This document shows, piece after piece, positions 8,621 through 17,709 of a DNA stretch of 64,000 bases (positions are counted from its first letter, which is position 1; every line of letters begins with the position of its first letter). The translations under genes were made by a program, and so were the position numbers. The notes below the pieces were generated by a model. It did no database searches. It was not told where the DNA came from and saw only the letters and a program-made list of their open reading frames with translations. The DNA lies in NCBI GenBank assembly GCA_963677825.2, contig CAXXEF010000001.1, positions 1,240,001 through 1,304,000 of the forward strand. Direction: 5' to 3'. This DNA comes from Sporobacter sp963677825. GTDB lineage: Bacteria > Bacillota > Clostridia > Oscillospirales > Oscillospiraceae.

Positions 8621-10399
8621 TCATTTACTCTCTGCGATTTTTTCCGCAAGATTGTTCAGGTAGACCCATCGCTCCATTTTATTCTCCAACGCTTTGTCCA
8701 TTAGCTCTTTTTGTGCCATAAGTTCCTGTAGCTTTATATAGTCGCTGGCGTGCCGCTCCATTTGTGTGGATAATTCTTTAATGTCATTTTCCAGACCAGC
8801 GATATCGCCGTCAATTGTTTCAAACTCACGCTGTTCTTTAAACGAAAACCGAGGCTTCGTATTGCCTGATTTAACAGGCACTGAGGGTTCTCGTGCCTTT
8901 TTTTCGTTCACATCCGGTTCATCCGCTTTTGTTGCTTCAATATAATCCATAAAACAGCCAAGGTATTTTTTTATCGTCCCGTCACCGGAAAAATCAAACA
9001 GCGTATCGGTGACTTTGTCTAAAAAATACCGGTCGTGCGAAACGGCAATAACGGGTCCTTTAAAAGACTCCAGATAATCCTCAAGAATGCTGAGCGTCTG
9101 TATGTCCAGGTCGTTCGTCGGTTCGTCGAGAAGCAGTACATTTGGCGCCTGCATCAGTATCCCCACAAAAAAGAGGCGGCGCCGCTCTCCGCCAGAGAGC
9201 CTACCGATCGTATTCCACTGTACATCTGGCGAGAATAAGTATTTCTCCAGCATCTGCGAGGCTGTGAGCAAACCGCTGGATGTTTCAAACGTGCTGGCGA
9301 TTTCTTTAATATAATCGATCACCCGCATATTCAGATCCATTTCCTCCGTGCTTTGCGCGAAATAGCCGAGCCTTACCGTTTCACCTCTCACAACACTACC
9401 GCTTTGCGGTGTCAAAATACCGGCAATAATGTTAAGCAGCGTGGATTTACCGCAGCCGTTTTTCCCGATAATTCCAATTCGATCATTCCGAAGGAGAATA
9501 TGATCGAAGTGACTGAACAACTGTTTCGCGCCGAAACTAAACGAGATATCGTTGATTTCAATCGTTTTTTTGCCTAATCTTGACGACAACGAGCTCAGCT
9601 CCAGCTTTGTCGCCTCAGCTGGACCGTTCATTTCGCTAAGCGCCTCAAATCGGGCTATTCTGTCTTTGCTTTTTGTCCCTCTGGCACGAGGCCCAGATTG
9701 AATCCATTCAAGTTCTTTGCGAAGGATGCTCTGCCTTTTACGCTCTGATCCGAGCTCGTTTTCCTCGCGCTGCGCTTTGAGCATCAGATATTTCGAGAAA
9801 TTTGCTTTGTAGCTGTACAGTCGACCGCGTTCAATTTCAACGATCCTGTTTGTAATCCTGTCTAGAAAATAGCGGTCATGGGTAACCATAACGATCGCCC
9901 CGGTGAATCTGATTAGGTAGTTCTCAAGCCACTGGATCATATCCGTATCGAGATGATTCGTCGGTTCGTCTAAAATCAGTACATCACAGGGGTGGATTAA
10001 GGCGCTGGCGATTGCCACACGTTTTCTTTGTCCACCGGATAAACTCCTGATCGGCTTGTCCAATTCGTTTATCCCAAGCTTTGTCAGGATGGCTTTTGCC
10101 TCAAATTCGTTTTCTGCCCTTAGTTCCGGCACATCAGCAAACACATGCTCCAGGACTGTCAGCGCATCATCCCACACGGGATTCTGCGGCAGGTATTGAA
10201 CACGCGTATTCGCGTATTTTACGACATTCCCATCATCCGGTTCTTCAGCCTGAGCAAGGATTTTCAGAAATGTAGATTTACCAGTCCCGTTCACCCCGAT
10301 AACACCGATTTTATCGCCCCGCTCGATGTAAAGCGAGACATCGTTCAGCAGCACTTTTTCACTGTAGCTTTTTTTAATTTTCTCTGCAGATAAAAGCAT
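8621..10399 (-). CDS. ABC-F family ATPase, Uup-like
   Basis: 592 residues with two ABC domains and no membrane segment. Domain 1 carries 'GVNGTGKST', the signature 'LSGGQRKR' and 'LILDEPTNHLD'; domain 2 carries 'GKNGCGKST', 'LSGGERRR' and 'LLLDEPTNDLD'. The last 70 residues are charged and predicted to form a coiled coil (ELSTQMERHASDYIKLQELM), the arrangement of Uup-type ABC-F proteins, which act on ribosomes or on branched DNA/RNA rather than in transport. It is followed downstream only by the glycyl radical operon end, and a DEAD-box helicase gene lies 39 bases upstream on the same strand, so the two may be cotranscribed. An antibiotic-resistance role is possible for the family but nothing here favours it. 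Confidence 0.88.
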   Translation of the reverse strand: MLLSAEKIKKSYSEKVLLNDVSLYIERGDKIGVIGVNGTGKSTFLKILAQAEEPDDGNVVKYANTRVQYLPQNPVWDDALTVLEHVFADVPELRAENEFEAKAILTKLGINELDKPIRSLSGGQRKRVAIASALIHPCDVLILDEPTNHLDTDMIQWLENYLIRFTGAIVMVTHDRYFLDRITNRIVEIERGRLYSYKANFSKYLMLKAQREENELGSERKRQSILRKELEWIQSGPRARGTKSKDRIARFEALSEMNGPAEATKLELSSLSSRLGKKTIEINDISFSFGAKQLFSHFDHILLRNDRIGIIGKNGCGKSTLLNIIAGILTPQSGSVVRGETVRLGYFAQSTEEMDLNMRVIDYIKEIASTFETSSGLLTASQMLEKYLFSPDVQWNTIGRLSGGERRRLFFVGILMQAPNVLLLDEPTNDLDIQTLSILEDYLESFKGPVIAVSHDRYFLDKVTDTLFDFSGDGTIKKYLGCFMDYIEATKADEPDVNEKKAREPSVPVKSGNTKPRFSFKEQREFETIDGDIAGLENDIKELSTQMERHASDYIKLQELMAQKELMDKALENKMERWVYLNNLAEKIAESK

Positions 10400-10438
10400 A
10401 ATCGCTAGACCCTTAATGTGAATTTATTATCATCGTTA

Positions 10439-11878
10439 TTAATAACGTGGCTTACGCTTCTTTTTTTGACCGTACCCGGAGTAGCTCGCTCCGCTGCGGT
10501 ACGTTTTGGGTCGGGTGTTTGATTTGGGTCTGGCGGTAGATTTTTGCCGCTGCTCAAACGGCTCGATCGCAGCGGCTGAAACAACGCTGGCAAAATGGTG
10601 CTGAATAGCAGCCGCGGCAATATCCTGATGCGAATATCCCAGCTCAGCGAGCTGATCGACAACCGTCTTATAGAGGTCCTGCGGCGTGGTTTTCAATACC
10701 TCTTGCATTTCAGAAGTCATTTTCGCACTACTCAGCTTTTTCATCGCGTCGGTAGAGGGTAGCTCCGTGCGTTTAATCTCGGACTTTGTATCCGAGGCAA
10801 TACCCCGCATGGTCGCGACCTCTCTTCTTCCACTGCAAAGGGTGATAGTGCGTCCAGATTTTCCGGCGCGCCCCGTCCTGCCGATACGATGGACGTAGAA
10901 TTCAGTATTTGCCGGGATATCATAATTAATGACAAATTCCACATCACTGACGTCAATACCTCTCGCTGCAATATCAGTAGCAAGCAGGATTGAAGTCCGC
11001 CCCTGTTTAAAGCTTTGCATTGCAGCTGTTCTTTGGGCCTGCTTTATGTCGCTATGGATGCTTTGGACGCTGAAATTCATGCCGGTAAGCCGCTCGTCCA
11101 GCTCATCCACCATCTTTTTTGTGTTGCAGAAAACAATGGCTCGTTTAGGCTCGTACATACTTAGAAGCGCCGCCAGCGCATCTTTTTTTCTGTCATGCGG
11201 CACGTCGATATAGCTCTGCTCGATATCTGCGATCGTTACCTGACCTTTGTTGATTTCAATCAGCTGCGGATTCTTTTGGAACTGCTCCGTCAGCCGCAAG
11301 ATGGCAGGCGGCATGGTGGCCGAGAACAGTACGGTCTGACGGTCCTCCGGCGTATCCATCAAAATAGTTTCAATGTCCTCCTTGAAGCCCATATTCAGCA
11401 TTTCATCGGCCTCATCCAGGATGATCATTTTTAGATTTTTCAGCTTGATTGTTTTACGCTGCATATGGTCCATAACACGTCCAGGCGTTCCTACAACAAT
11501 ATTACACCGCCGCAAACGGATGCACTGCTTGTCAATGGGGGCGCCGCCGTATATCGCAACAGGACTGATACCGGTTTTGAACCGTGCGACCTTCCGTATT
11601 TCATCGGTAACCTGCTGCGCGAGCTCCCTCGTCGGACATAATATCAGCACCTGAATTGTGGTTTTTTCTTCATGGGTGTCAACGCGTTCGATGGCGGGAA
11701 TCGCAAACGCAACGGTTTTCCCCGTGCCGGTCTGAGAACGCGCAATGACGTCAACGCCCGTTCTGATCAGGGGTATGGCCTCCGATTGTACTTGTGTTGC
11801 AACGTCAAAGCCCATCGCCGCAATGCCATGTTCTACTTTAGACGTCAGATTCAGCTGTGAAAATGGAATTTTCTCCAT
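10439..11878 (-). CDS. DEAD-box ATP-dependent RNA helicase (CshA/DeaD type)
   Basis: 479 residues. Motifs in order: Q-motif with Phe-6, 'SQTGTGKT' (I), 'PTRELAQQ' (Ia), 'TPGR' (Ib), 'DEAD' (II), 'SAT' (III), 'ATDIAARGID' (V) and 'HRIGRTGRAG' (VI). The C-terminal tail is basic and Ser/Arg/Lys rich, as in cold-shock and ribosome-assembly helicases that unwind RNA duplexes. GAGG five bases before ATG sets the start. A second, RhlE-like helicase is coded at 29102. Exact paralogue identity is uncertain, so no symbol is given. Confidence 0.93.
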   Translation of the reverse strand: MEKIPFSQLNLTSKVEHGIAAMGFDVATQVQSEAIPLIRTGVDVIARSQTGTGKTVAFAIPAIERVDTHEEKTTIQVLILCPTRELAQQVTDEIRKVARFKTGISPVAIYGGAPIDKQCIRLRRCNIVVGTPGRVMDHMQRKTIKLKNLKMIILDEADEMLNMGFKEDIETILMDTPEDRQTVLFSATMPPAILRLTEQFQKNPQLIEINKGQVTIADIEQSYIDVPHDRKKDALAALLSMYEPKRAIVFCNTKKMVDELDERLTGMNFSVQSIHSDIKQAQRTAAMQSFKQGRTSILLATDIAARGIDVSDVEFVINYDIPANTEFYVHRIGRTGRAGKSGRTITLCSGRREVATMRGIASDTKSEIKRTELPSTDAMKKLSSAKMTSEMQEVLKTTPQDLYKTVVDQLAELGYSHQDIAAAAIQHHFASVVSAAAIEPFEQRQKSTARPKSNTRPKTYRSGASYSGYGQKKKRKPRY

Positions 11879-12247
11879 GTGTACCTCATTTCATATAAAC
11901 AAAAAAACGAGACAGAATGCCTCGCTTAAATAAAACGGCTTATTTGCACCACTAATATATCAATAACGGCGTATACTGTCAATTATATTCATCTGACGGT
12001 GATGTAAATAGTATGTGCGTATTCAGGACAAAACCATGTGGAAGATAACGGCGTTGTTCAACTATCAACATTTCGTATTACAATTGATACAATATATTCC
12101 GCTCCTTTTTCTTCTTCAATACGCTTTAACATCATCCGTCTCGCGTTGCCCATCATAAACATCATGCGCCACGCGTATAGGCGTTTTTAGTTTGCTCATT
12201 TAGTGCATGATAACGCCGGATATTTTACAATCTGTTTGTTGAAGGGC
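11879..12247. other. Intergenic stretch between helicase and nitroreductase genes
   Basis: No gene recognised. It should hold the promoter and 5' leader of the helicase on the minus strand. A short CGAG...CTCG inverted repeat occurs near 11909-11925; nothing more can be supported. Confidence 0.4.
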
Positions 12248-13087
12248 TCAATTCGGTATCCACGAAAATTTGTAGATGGTGTTCTCCGGCATAGCCAAAA
12301 CGGGCGCGGCGTCCATCTCGAAGATTCCATCAAGACCTTTTTCTATAGCGGCGAGATGGAAATGGCAGGCCGCGATGCCCATGTCGAGGCTCTGCATGTC
12401 GAAATTGAATGCGCCGCCGTAACCCGGCGTTTTCTGCTCAAAAAAATGGTATCGGCCTGATTCCATGACGATCCGCCAGGGCTGTTTGTTTGAGGCTGAT
12501 GGCCCAAGACGTACCATCTCGAGGGGAAAAGCATACGGGCCGGCCTTTTCCGGCAAAAGCGGCGACGTAAATGCGCCGTCAAAAAACAGCGTTTCCCACG
12601 GCTTGCGTGAGTCGGCACGGATAAAGCCGCGCACAAGATTTTCGCGCAGGCTTTTCTTCTCAAAATAGCCCACCGGTGAAATGGCGGGCATAAGAGCGTC
12701 CCCCGATTCGCCCAGCGCCTTCCTGAATTCGGCGCGGTTGAAGGTCCCGCCGAGCCAGCAGGTACCGAGCCCCAGCGTCGTCAAGAACAAAATCAGCTTT
12801 TCAAATTCATACCCGATAGCCTCAATGGCATAGGAACCCTCTGCGGCAACGGCAGCAATAAAGGTGGCTGCGCCCTTGATCATGCCATAGGTACCCAGCT
12901 TGGCGCCGCCTGCCGCAAGCTCTGCCTCAATCAGTGAAAACGACGGTTTTGCCGAGAAAGGACTGGAGAGCGTCTCGATATATGCTGCTATTTCCTCTTT
13001 CACCTGCTTCGTGATCGGCTTATTACTGTAGGTGCGCACCGAATATCGCCGCCTGACGATCGCTTCCAACGGTTCCCGAAAAATCAT
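12248..13087 (-). CDS. Nitroreductase-family flavoprotein (TM1586-like)
   Basis: 279 residues from the ATG at 13087, which has GGAGGG six bases upstream; a longer frame to 13153 has no ribosome site. The N-terminus 'AIVRRRYSVRTYSNKPI' is the FMN-phosphate-binding segment of nitroreductases, and 'LGTCWLGGTFNRAEFRKAL' is the second conserved region. The C-terminal half repeats a nitroreductase-like module ('LGPSASNKQPWRIVM'), giving the pseudo-duplicated form of the TM1586 group. Such proteins reduce nitro or quinone compounds with FMN and NAD(P)H; the natural substrate is unknown. It appears to be transcribed alone. Confidence 0.82.
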   Translation of the reverse strand: MIFREPLEAIVRRRYSVRTYSNKPITKQVKEEIAAYIETLSSPFSAKPSFSLIEAELAAGGAKLGTYGMIKGAATFIAAVAAEGSYAIEAIGYEFEKLILFLTTLGLGTCWLGGTFNRAEFRKALGESGDALMPAISPVGYFEKKSLRENLVRGFIRADSRKPWETLFFDGAFTSPLLPEKAGPYAFPLEMVRLGPSASNKQPWRIVMESGRYHFFEQKTPGYGGAFNFDMQSLDMGIAACHFHLAAIEKGLDGIFEMDAAPVLAMPENTIYKFSWIPN

Positions 13088-13248
13088 GGATATCCCTCCA
13101 AAAGTCGATGTTAAACATCGCAGCTGCTGCCGAATTCCAACGTTGCCTATCATGGCATAACAGGATAGCAGTCCTGTTTAGATGCCAGACAAATTCCTAT
13201 AGATATTGCGAACTCATAATAAGCTTCTCTTATCTGTCGGGCACAACC

Positions 13249-13752
13249 TCAGTAGGTGCTTATCGGCAGCGACTCATCGTCCTGGCCTTTTTCGATCGAG
13301 CGAATAACGATATAGTAGCTGTAGCCTGCGTTTACAGTAACGCGGATTCTATCGCCAACCTTATGGCCCATCAGCGCCTTGCCTAATGGCGACAGCGGGC
13401 TAATGATGCCCTTCAGCGCGTCCTGCCGCAATGTGGTTGTAATTCGTATTGTTTGTGTCTCGTCATCTTCTTCAAAAAACACTTCCACCGTATCGAACAG
13501 CCCGACTTCTTCGGCCTTTGACTCTCCAGATACGACTTTAGCCGTCTTAATCATTTTTTCCAAATACCTGATACGGCTGTCGTTCCTGTTTTTTTCGCGC
13601 TTGGCGGCCTTGTATTCGAAGTTTTCACTTAAATCACCAAAGGCCCTAGCCGTTTTTACATCCTCAAGACATTCGGGCCGCACAACTTTGACCCGGTAGT
13701 CGATTTCTTCCTGCATTTTCTTAATATCAATCACTGTGAGCTCGTCGTACAT
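13249..13752 (-). CDS. greA: Transcription elongation factor, GreA/GreB family
   Basis: 167 residues. The N-terminal coiled coil contains the tip motif 'ARAFGDLSENFEYKAAKREK', where the acidic Asp/Glu pair enters the RNA polymerase secondary channel to stimulate cleavage of backtracked RNA. The C-terminal FKBP-like domain includes 'ISPLSPLGKALMGHKVGD', the standard GreA ending. Length and order match GreA. The genome may hold another copy, since the sequence is somewhat divergent at the N-terminus (MYDELTVIDIKKMQEEIDYR instead of the usual start). Confidence 0.87.
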   Translation of the reverse strand: MYDELTVIDIKKMQEEIDYRVKVVRPECLEDVKTARAFGDLSENFEYKAAKREKNRNDSRIRYLEKMIKTAKVVSGESKAEEVGLFDTVEVFFEEDDETQTIRITTTLRQDALKGIISPLSPLGKALMGHKVGDRIRVTVNAGYSYYIVIRSIEKGQDDESLPISTY

Positions 13753-13810
13753 ATAAACGCCTCTTATTTTCGTATTATGGATAAGGCTCTACTCCTTATA
13801 ACACGGTGCT

Positions 13811-14095
13811 TTACTGCATTATCTCGTGCGACGATGAAATCAACGCGAGCTTTTCGGCATGGCTGAGCTTTTTGAGCGCAGCCTCTCGCTTGAGCGCCTC
13901 GCTTTTTGTCGGGAATCGCTGCGCGAAAACCAATTCAACAGGCAATCTGGAACGCGTATATTTTGCACCGCGTCCGCTGTTATGCACGTCGGCGCGGCGG
14001 GTGGGGTCGGTGGTATATCCACTGTAAATCGTGCCGTCGGCACAGCGGAGCATATACGCGTAATATTGCGGCTCTCTCATGATTTTGGGTTTCAC
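13811..14095 (-). CDS. GIY-YIG domain protein, UPF0213/YhbQ-like
   Basis: 94 residues. 'YYAYMLRCADGTIYSGYTTD' is the GIY-YIG motif in its YhbQ form, followed by conserved Arg residues and 'RSRLPVELVF' and 'SEALKREAALKKLSHAEK'. Proteins of this small family are structure-related to nucleases; their role is still loosely defined, with links to DNA repair. The start is a GTG at 14095 with TAGGAG nine bases upstream; an internal ATG five codons later is the alternative. Confidence 0.88.
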   Translation of the reverse strand: MKPKIMREPQYYAYMLRCADGTIYSGYTTDPTRRADVHNSGRGAKYTRSRLPVELVFAQRFPTKSEALKREAALKKLSHAEKLALISSSHEIMQ

Positions 14096-14751
14096 TGCTT
14101 GGCGCTCCTATTCTCCGGCAAATGGGCAAGCGCTATTTTAACCAGCATCTTCATCCTCTGAATTTACCTTATTGCGGATCCTCAGCCTGTTAATCAACTT
14201 AATCATCGTTCCCGAAGTATGAAATCACACCAGTGGAACATCTTATTGTCCCACAGATGTGCGTATAATGCAATCTGCCGCCACTCGTTTTAATCGCATG
14301 CAACGTCACAATTAACAGCAATAATGGTTGACGGGCTAATGTCTCAATTACATCACGCGCGGATTTCATTTGATACGTGTTCGAGTGTATCGCGTGCTAC
14401 GCCCGTGGCGGCAGACGCAACAAGATCCGGCTCATAAAGAGCCGGATCTTGTTGCGTCTGGGCGCGGAAGGACTGAGTCTAACACCGCTGTGTTTTTCGC
14501 TAAACCCGTGTTTTTCAGCTTTGACGCAACGATGCCGCTTTTCAAGCGCAGGTTCTATAATTGTCGAGGCCGAATCTTGAAAAAGCACTGCAGGCTTCCA
14601 CAAAAAATACGGCAGTTGTTCGGTGGCTTTAATTTTTTTTATAAGTATGATATATTGGCGACTATATATGGTTAAAGGCCTGTTTGCAAACGACGCGAAT
14701 ATGCCAAACAAACATCTAAGATTTGAAGCAAAAAACCGCGGAGGTGATACC
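14096..14751. other. Intergenic region before trkA, with one large palindrome
   Basis: About 650 bases without a supported gene. It contains the 49-base palindrome at 14412-14460 and, near 14633-14660, AT-rich sequence with a TATGATATATT element that may carry the trkA promoter. I compared the leader with the c-di-AMP (ydaO) riboswitch pattern expected for potassium genes and saw no convincing match. Confidence 0.45.
14412..14460. repeat. Perfect 22-bp inverted repeat with 5-base loop
   Basis: CAGACGCAACAAGATCCGGCTC, loop ATAAA, then the exact complement. There is no adjacent T-run on either strand, so it is not a normal intrinsic terminator. Flanking bases GCCCGTGGCGG and GGGCGCGG could extend the structure imperfectly. 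It may be a bidirectional processing or protection hairpin, or a small palindromic repeat element. Confidence 0.8.
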
Positions 14752-16113
14752 TTGAAGATTATTGTTGCTGGCGGCGGAAAGGTCGGCGGGGCATTGTGCT
14801 TTGATTTGGCGGCGGAAAATCATGACGTCGTACTCATTGATATAGATCCACGGGTTGTTGAACACTATAGTTCCGGAGATATCTTCGGGATCGTCGGAAA
14901 CAGCACCAATTTAGATATACAGCGCGAAGCCGGCGTACCCGGGTGCGATGTGTTCTTGGCTGTAACAGATACCGATGAAATTAATATTATTGCCTCCATT
15001 TTTGCGCGTAAGCTGGGCGCTAAAGCGACCTTGGCACGCGTACGGAATCCAGAATACTCACGCGATCTCGAGTTTGTTCAGGAGCGGGTCGGCATTTCGA
15101 TGATGGTGAACCCTGAACTGGAGACCGCACGATCCATTGCAAAAAGCATTCAGTTCCCGTCCGCGATCGGTATCGAAACGTTTCTGGACGGGCACGTTCA
15201 GATGGTTAACGTCCGGATCGTCAAATCCAGCACGTTAATCGGCCTGCAGCTGAACGATTTCCGCAAAATGTATGGAACGATCCTTGTCTGCGTTGTCCAG
15301 CGGGGTGCCGACAGCTTCATCCCGGGCGGTAATTTCACGCTCCGGGAAGGTGATTTGCTGCACGTAACAGGCAAAGCAAAAGACCTGGATGCCATCTATA
15401 AGGCGGCAGGTTGTTTAACTAAAAAAATCCGCTCGATTATGATTATAGGCGGCGGCCGGATCACGCGGTATCTATTAAAGCTGCTGAGCCAGCAAGGCAA
15501 GGAAATATGCGTCATCGATCATAACGAGTCGGCAGCCGAAGCCATGGCGGCACAATATCCGAAAGCTAAAGTCATTGTTGCGGACGGAACAGACCAGTCG
15601 ATCCTCATCGAGCAGCACATCGAGCATTACGACTGCTTCATTGCGCTGACCGGTATTGACGAAGAGAATATTGTAACGTCACTGTTCGCCGCAAAGAAAA
15701 ACGTCCCGAAAATCGTGACGAAAGTCAATCGTCGTCAGCTCCTTGATATTTTCGGCGATTTGGGTTTGCAGACGATCGTGACGCCGACGCGCCTTGTATC
15801 CAACAGCATTGTTCGCTTTGTCCGTTCGATGCATAAAACACTTGGCTCGAAAGTAGAAGCCGTATACAGAATCGGTGACGGCAACGCGGAGGCGCTGCAG
15901 TTTGAGGTGCTCAACGACAGCCCGGCAACAGGCGTCCCGCTCAAAGACTTGAAGCTGAAAAAGAACATTCTGATTGCGTATATTATCCGCAATCACAAGC
16001 AAATATTCCCGACCGGCAACGATGAAATCCGCCCGGGCGATCACGTGATCGCCGTGACAACACACGGGCGTTTTGATGAAATAGACGACATGCTTATGGG
16101 TAAGGCTAAGTAA
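14752..16113 (+). CDS. trkA: TrkA, NAD-binding regulatory subunit of Trk potassium uptake
   Basis: 453 residues from a TTG at 14752 placed eight bases after a near-perfect GGAGGTGAT; the frame is open 43 codons further upstream but without such a site. The protein has two RCK (Rossmann) halves, each followed by a TrkA-C domain: 'IIVAGGGKVGGALCFDLA' begins the first and 'IMIIGGGRITRYLLKLL' the second. It binds NAD(H) or ATP on the cytoplasmic face and gates TrkH. Its stop shares one base with the trkH start, so the two are translationally coupled. Length matches TrkA proteins of about 450-460 residues. Confidence 0.94.
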   Translation: MKIIVAGGGKVGGALCFDLAAENHDVVLIDIDPRVVEHYSSGDIFGIVGNSTNLDIQREAGVPGCDVFLAVTDTDEINIIASIFARKLGAKATLARVRNPEYSRDLEFVQERVGISMMVNPELETARSIAKSIQFPSAIGIETFLDGHVQMVNVRIVKSSTLIGLQLNDFRKMYGTILVCVVQRGADSFIPGGNFTLREGDLLHVTGKAKDLDAIYKAAGCLTKKIRSIMIIGGGRITRYLLKLLSQQGKEICVIDHNESAAEAMAAQYPKAKVIVADGTDQSILIEQHIEHYDCFIALTGIDEENIVTSLFAAKKNVPKIVTKVNRRQLLDIFGDLGLQTIVTPTRLVSNSIVRFVRSMHKTLGSKVEAVYRIGDGNAEALQFEVLNDSPATGVPLKDLKLKKNILIAYIIRNHKQIFPTGNDEIRPGDHVIAVTTHGRFDEIDDMLMGKAK

Positions 16114-17564
16114 TGAACAAGGGCGTTGTTTATTACGTTATCAGCCGGATGCTGCTGGTTGAAGCGGGGCTGATGCTAGTCCCGCTGATTGTCGGGCTGA
16201 TTTACCGCGAAAGTATGCAAACGATCGGCAGCTTTTCAATCACGATTGCCGCGTTATTGATTATTGGCCTCGTATCCGGCGCCAAGAAGCCGCGGAACAT
16301 GAACCTCTATATCAAAGAGGGGCTTGTCATTGCTTCTTTGTCCTGGATTGTTTTATCAATCTTCGGCTGTTTGCCATTTTTCATCAGCGGCGAGATCCCC
16401 TCCTTTGTGGATGCGTTTTTTGAATCGAGCAGCGGCTTCACCACGACCGGCTCATCGATTCTAAGCAACATCGAAGGGCTCAGCCATTCCATGCTTTTCT
16501 GGCGCAGCATGACGCACCTGCTCGGCGGCATGGGTGTCTTGGTGTTTGCCTTGGCGCTGATGCCGAGTATGACGTCCGACAGCGTGAACATCATGAAGGC
16601 CGAGGTACCCGGCCCGGTGTTCGGCAAGGTTGCGTCCAAGCTTAAAGACAGCGCCCGGTTTTTGTATATCATCTACCTGGCGATGACGCTCACACTCATC
16701 CTCCTGCTCATGCTGGGCGGAATGGATTGGTTCGATGCGTCGATCCACGCGTTTGGCACAGCCGGTACCGGCGGATTCAGTAATAAAAACATTAGTGTTG
16801 CCTACTTTGACAGCGCTTATATCCAGTACGTGCTGAGTTTTGCGATGGTGGCGTTCGGCGTTAACTTTAACCTCTACTACCTGATTGTCATCCGGCAAGC
16901 GAAAAAAGCACTTAAAAACGAGGAGCTGCGCTGGTATTTCCTCATATTGCTGACGGCCATCATCTTGATCGTCCTCAATACGCTCGGGCAATATGATTCG
17001 TTTCAAAAACAAATCCGCGAGGTGTTTTTCACCGTATCGTCGATCATGACGACGACCGGCTTCACTATCATGGATTTCAGCGGTTGGCCGCTGCTTTCAC
17101 GGACACTGCTGCTGCTGCTAATGTTTATCGGCGCAAGCGCCGGCTCAACCGGCGGCGGTATCAAAGTATCGCGTATTGCGATACTGATCAAAACGGCCGT
17201 CGCCGAAGTGTTCAAGTCCAAAGAGCAGCGCCAAATGCTGAGCATCAAGTTCGACGGTGCGCTCGTAGACCGCCCAATCGTCCGTTCCGTCACCCGTTAT
17301 CTGCTCGTCTATATCGGTACGTTTATCGGGCTGGTGCTGATCGTCAGCTTGGACGTATCCGATTTTGAAACGGCATTCAGCGCCGTCGCTGCGACGTTCA
17401 ACAATATCGGTCCGGGATTTGGCGCCGTTGGCCCGTCTTCTAATTACGCACAGATGACGGGTTTATCGAAAATCGCCCTTTCCCTCGGCATGATCGTCGG
17501 GCGTTTGGAGCTATTTCCGGTTCTTGTGCTGTTCCTCCCGTCTACCTGGCGCAAACGCGGCTAA
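16113..17564 (+). CDS. trkH: TrkH, potassium channel subunit of the Trk system
   Basis: 483 residues, strongly hydrophobic, with about ten membrane segments. The four selectivity-filter repeats are visible: 'SSSGFTTTGSS', 'AFGTAGTGGFSNK', 'SSIMTTTGFTI' and 'AATFNNIGPGFGAVGP', each with the central Gly that lines the pore. 'SAGSTGGGIKVSR' is the conserved gating-loop region. It conducts potassium across the cytoplasmic membrane under control of TrkA. It overlaps trkA by one base and is followed by a strong terminator. Confidence 0.94.
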   Translation: MNKGVVYYVISRMLLVEAGLMLVPLIVGLIYRESMQTIGSFSITIAALLIIGLVSGAKKPRNMNLYIKEGLVIASLSWIVLSIFGCLPFFISGEIPSFVDAFFESSSGFTTTGSSILSNIEGLSHSMLFWRSMTHLLGGMGVLVFALALMPSMTSDSVNIMKAEVPGPVFGKVASKLKDSARFLYIIYLAMTLTLILLLMLGGMDWFDASIHAFGTAGTGGFSNKNISVAYFDSAYIQYVLSFAMVAFGVNFNLYYLIVIRQAKKALKNEELRWYFLILLTAIILIVLNTLGQYDSFQKQIREVFFTVSSIMTTTGFTIMDFSGWPLLSRTLLLLLMFIGASAGSTGGGIKVSRIAILIKTAVAEVFKSKEQRQMLSIKFDGALVDRPIVRSVTRYLLVYIGTFIGLVLIVSLDVSDFETAFSAVAATFNNIGPGFGAVGPSSNYAQMTGLSKIALSLGMIVGRLELFPVLVLFLPSTWRKRG

Positions 17565-17642
17565 AATAGAACGCGCGCCCAAGTTATGGCGTGTAAAACA
17601 CGTCGGGTGATACGTTTCACCGTCTCCGCACAATCAAGCTAT

Positions 17643-17689
17643 AAAGCACCCGATATCCTTTTATATTTCAAGGATATCGGGTGCTTTTT
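17643..17689. terminator. Bidirectional terminator between trkH and the PucR-type regulator
   Basis: AAAGCACCCGATATCCTT pairs with its complement across a loop of about 10 bases, with a T-run on each strand's 3' side. It serves both convergent genes. Confidence 0.9.
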
Positions 17690-17709
17690 GCATGCGTCTG
17701 CGTTACTTC

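Noticed and set aside
14412..14460. tRNA gene
   Set aside because: Some stretches (GCAGACGCAAC) look like tRNA-Leu, but the arms are simple complements of each other and no cloverleaf with TpsiC loop can be built.
14462..14751. c-di-AMP (ydaO) riboswitch upstream of trkA
   Set aside because: Only a short GCCGAATC match was seen; the remaining conserved blocks are absent.
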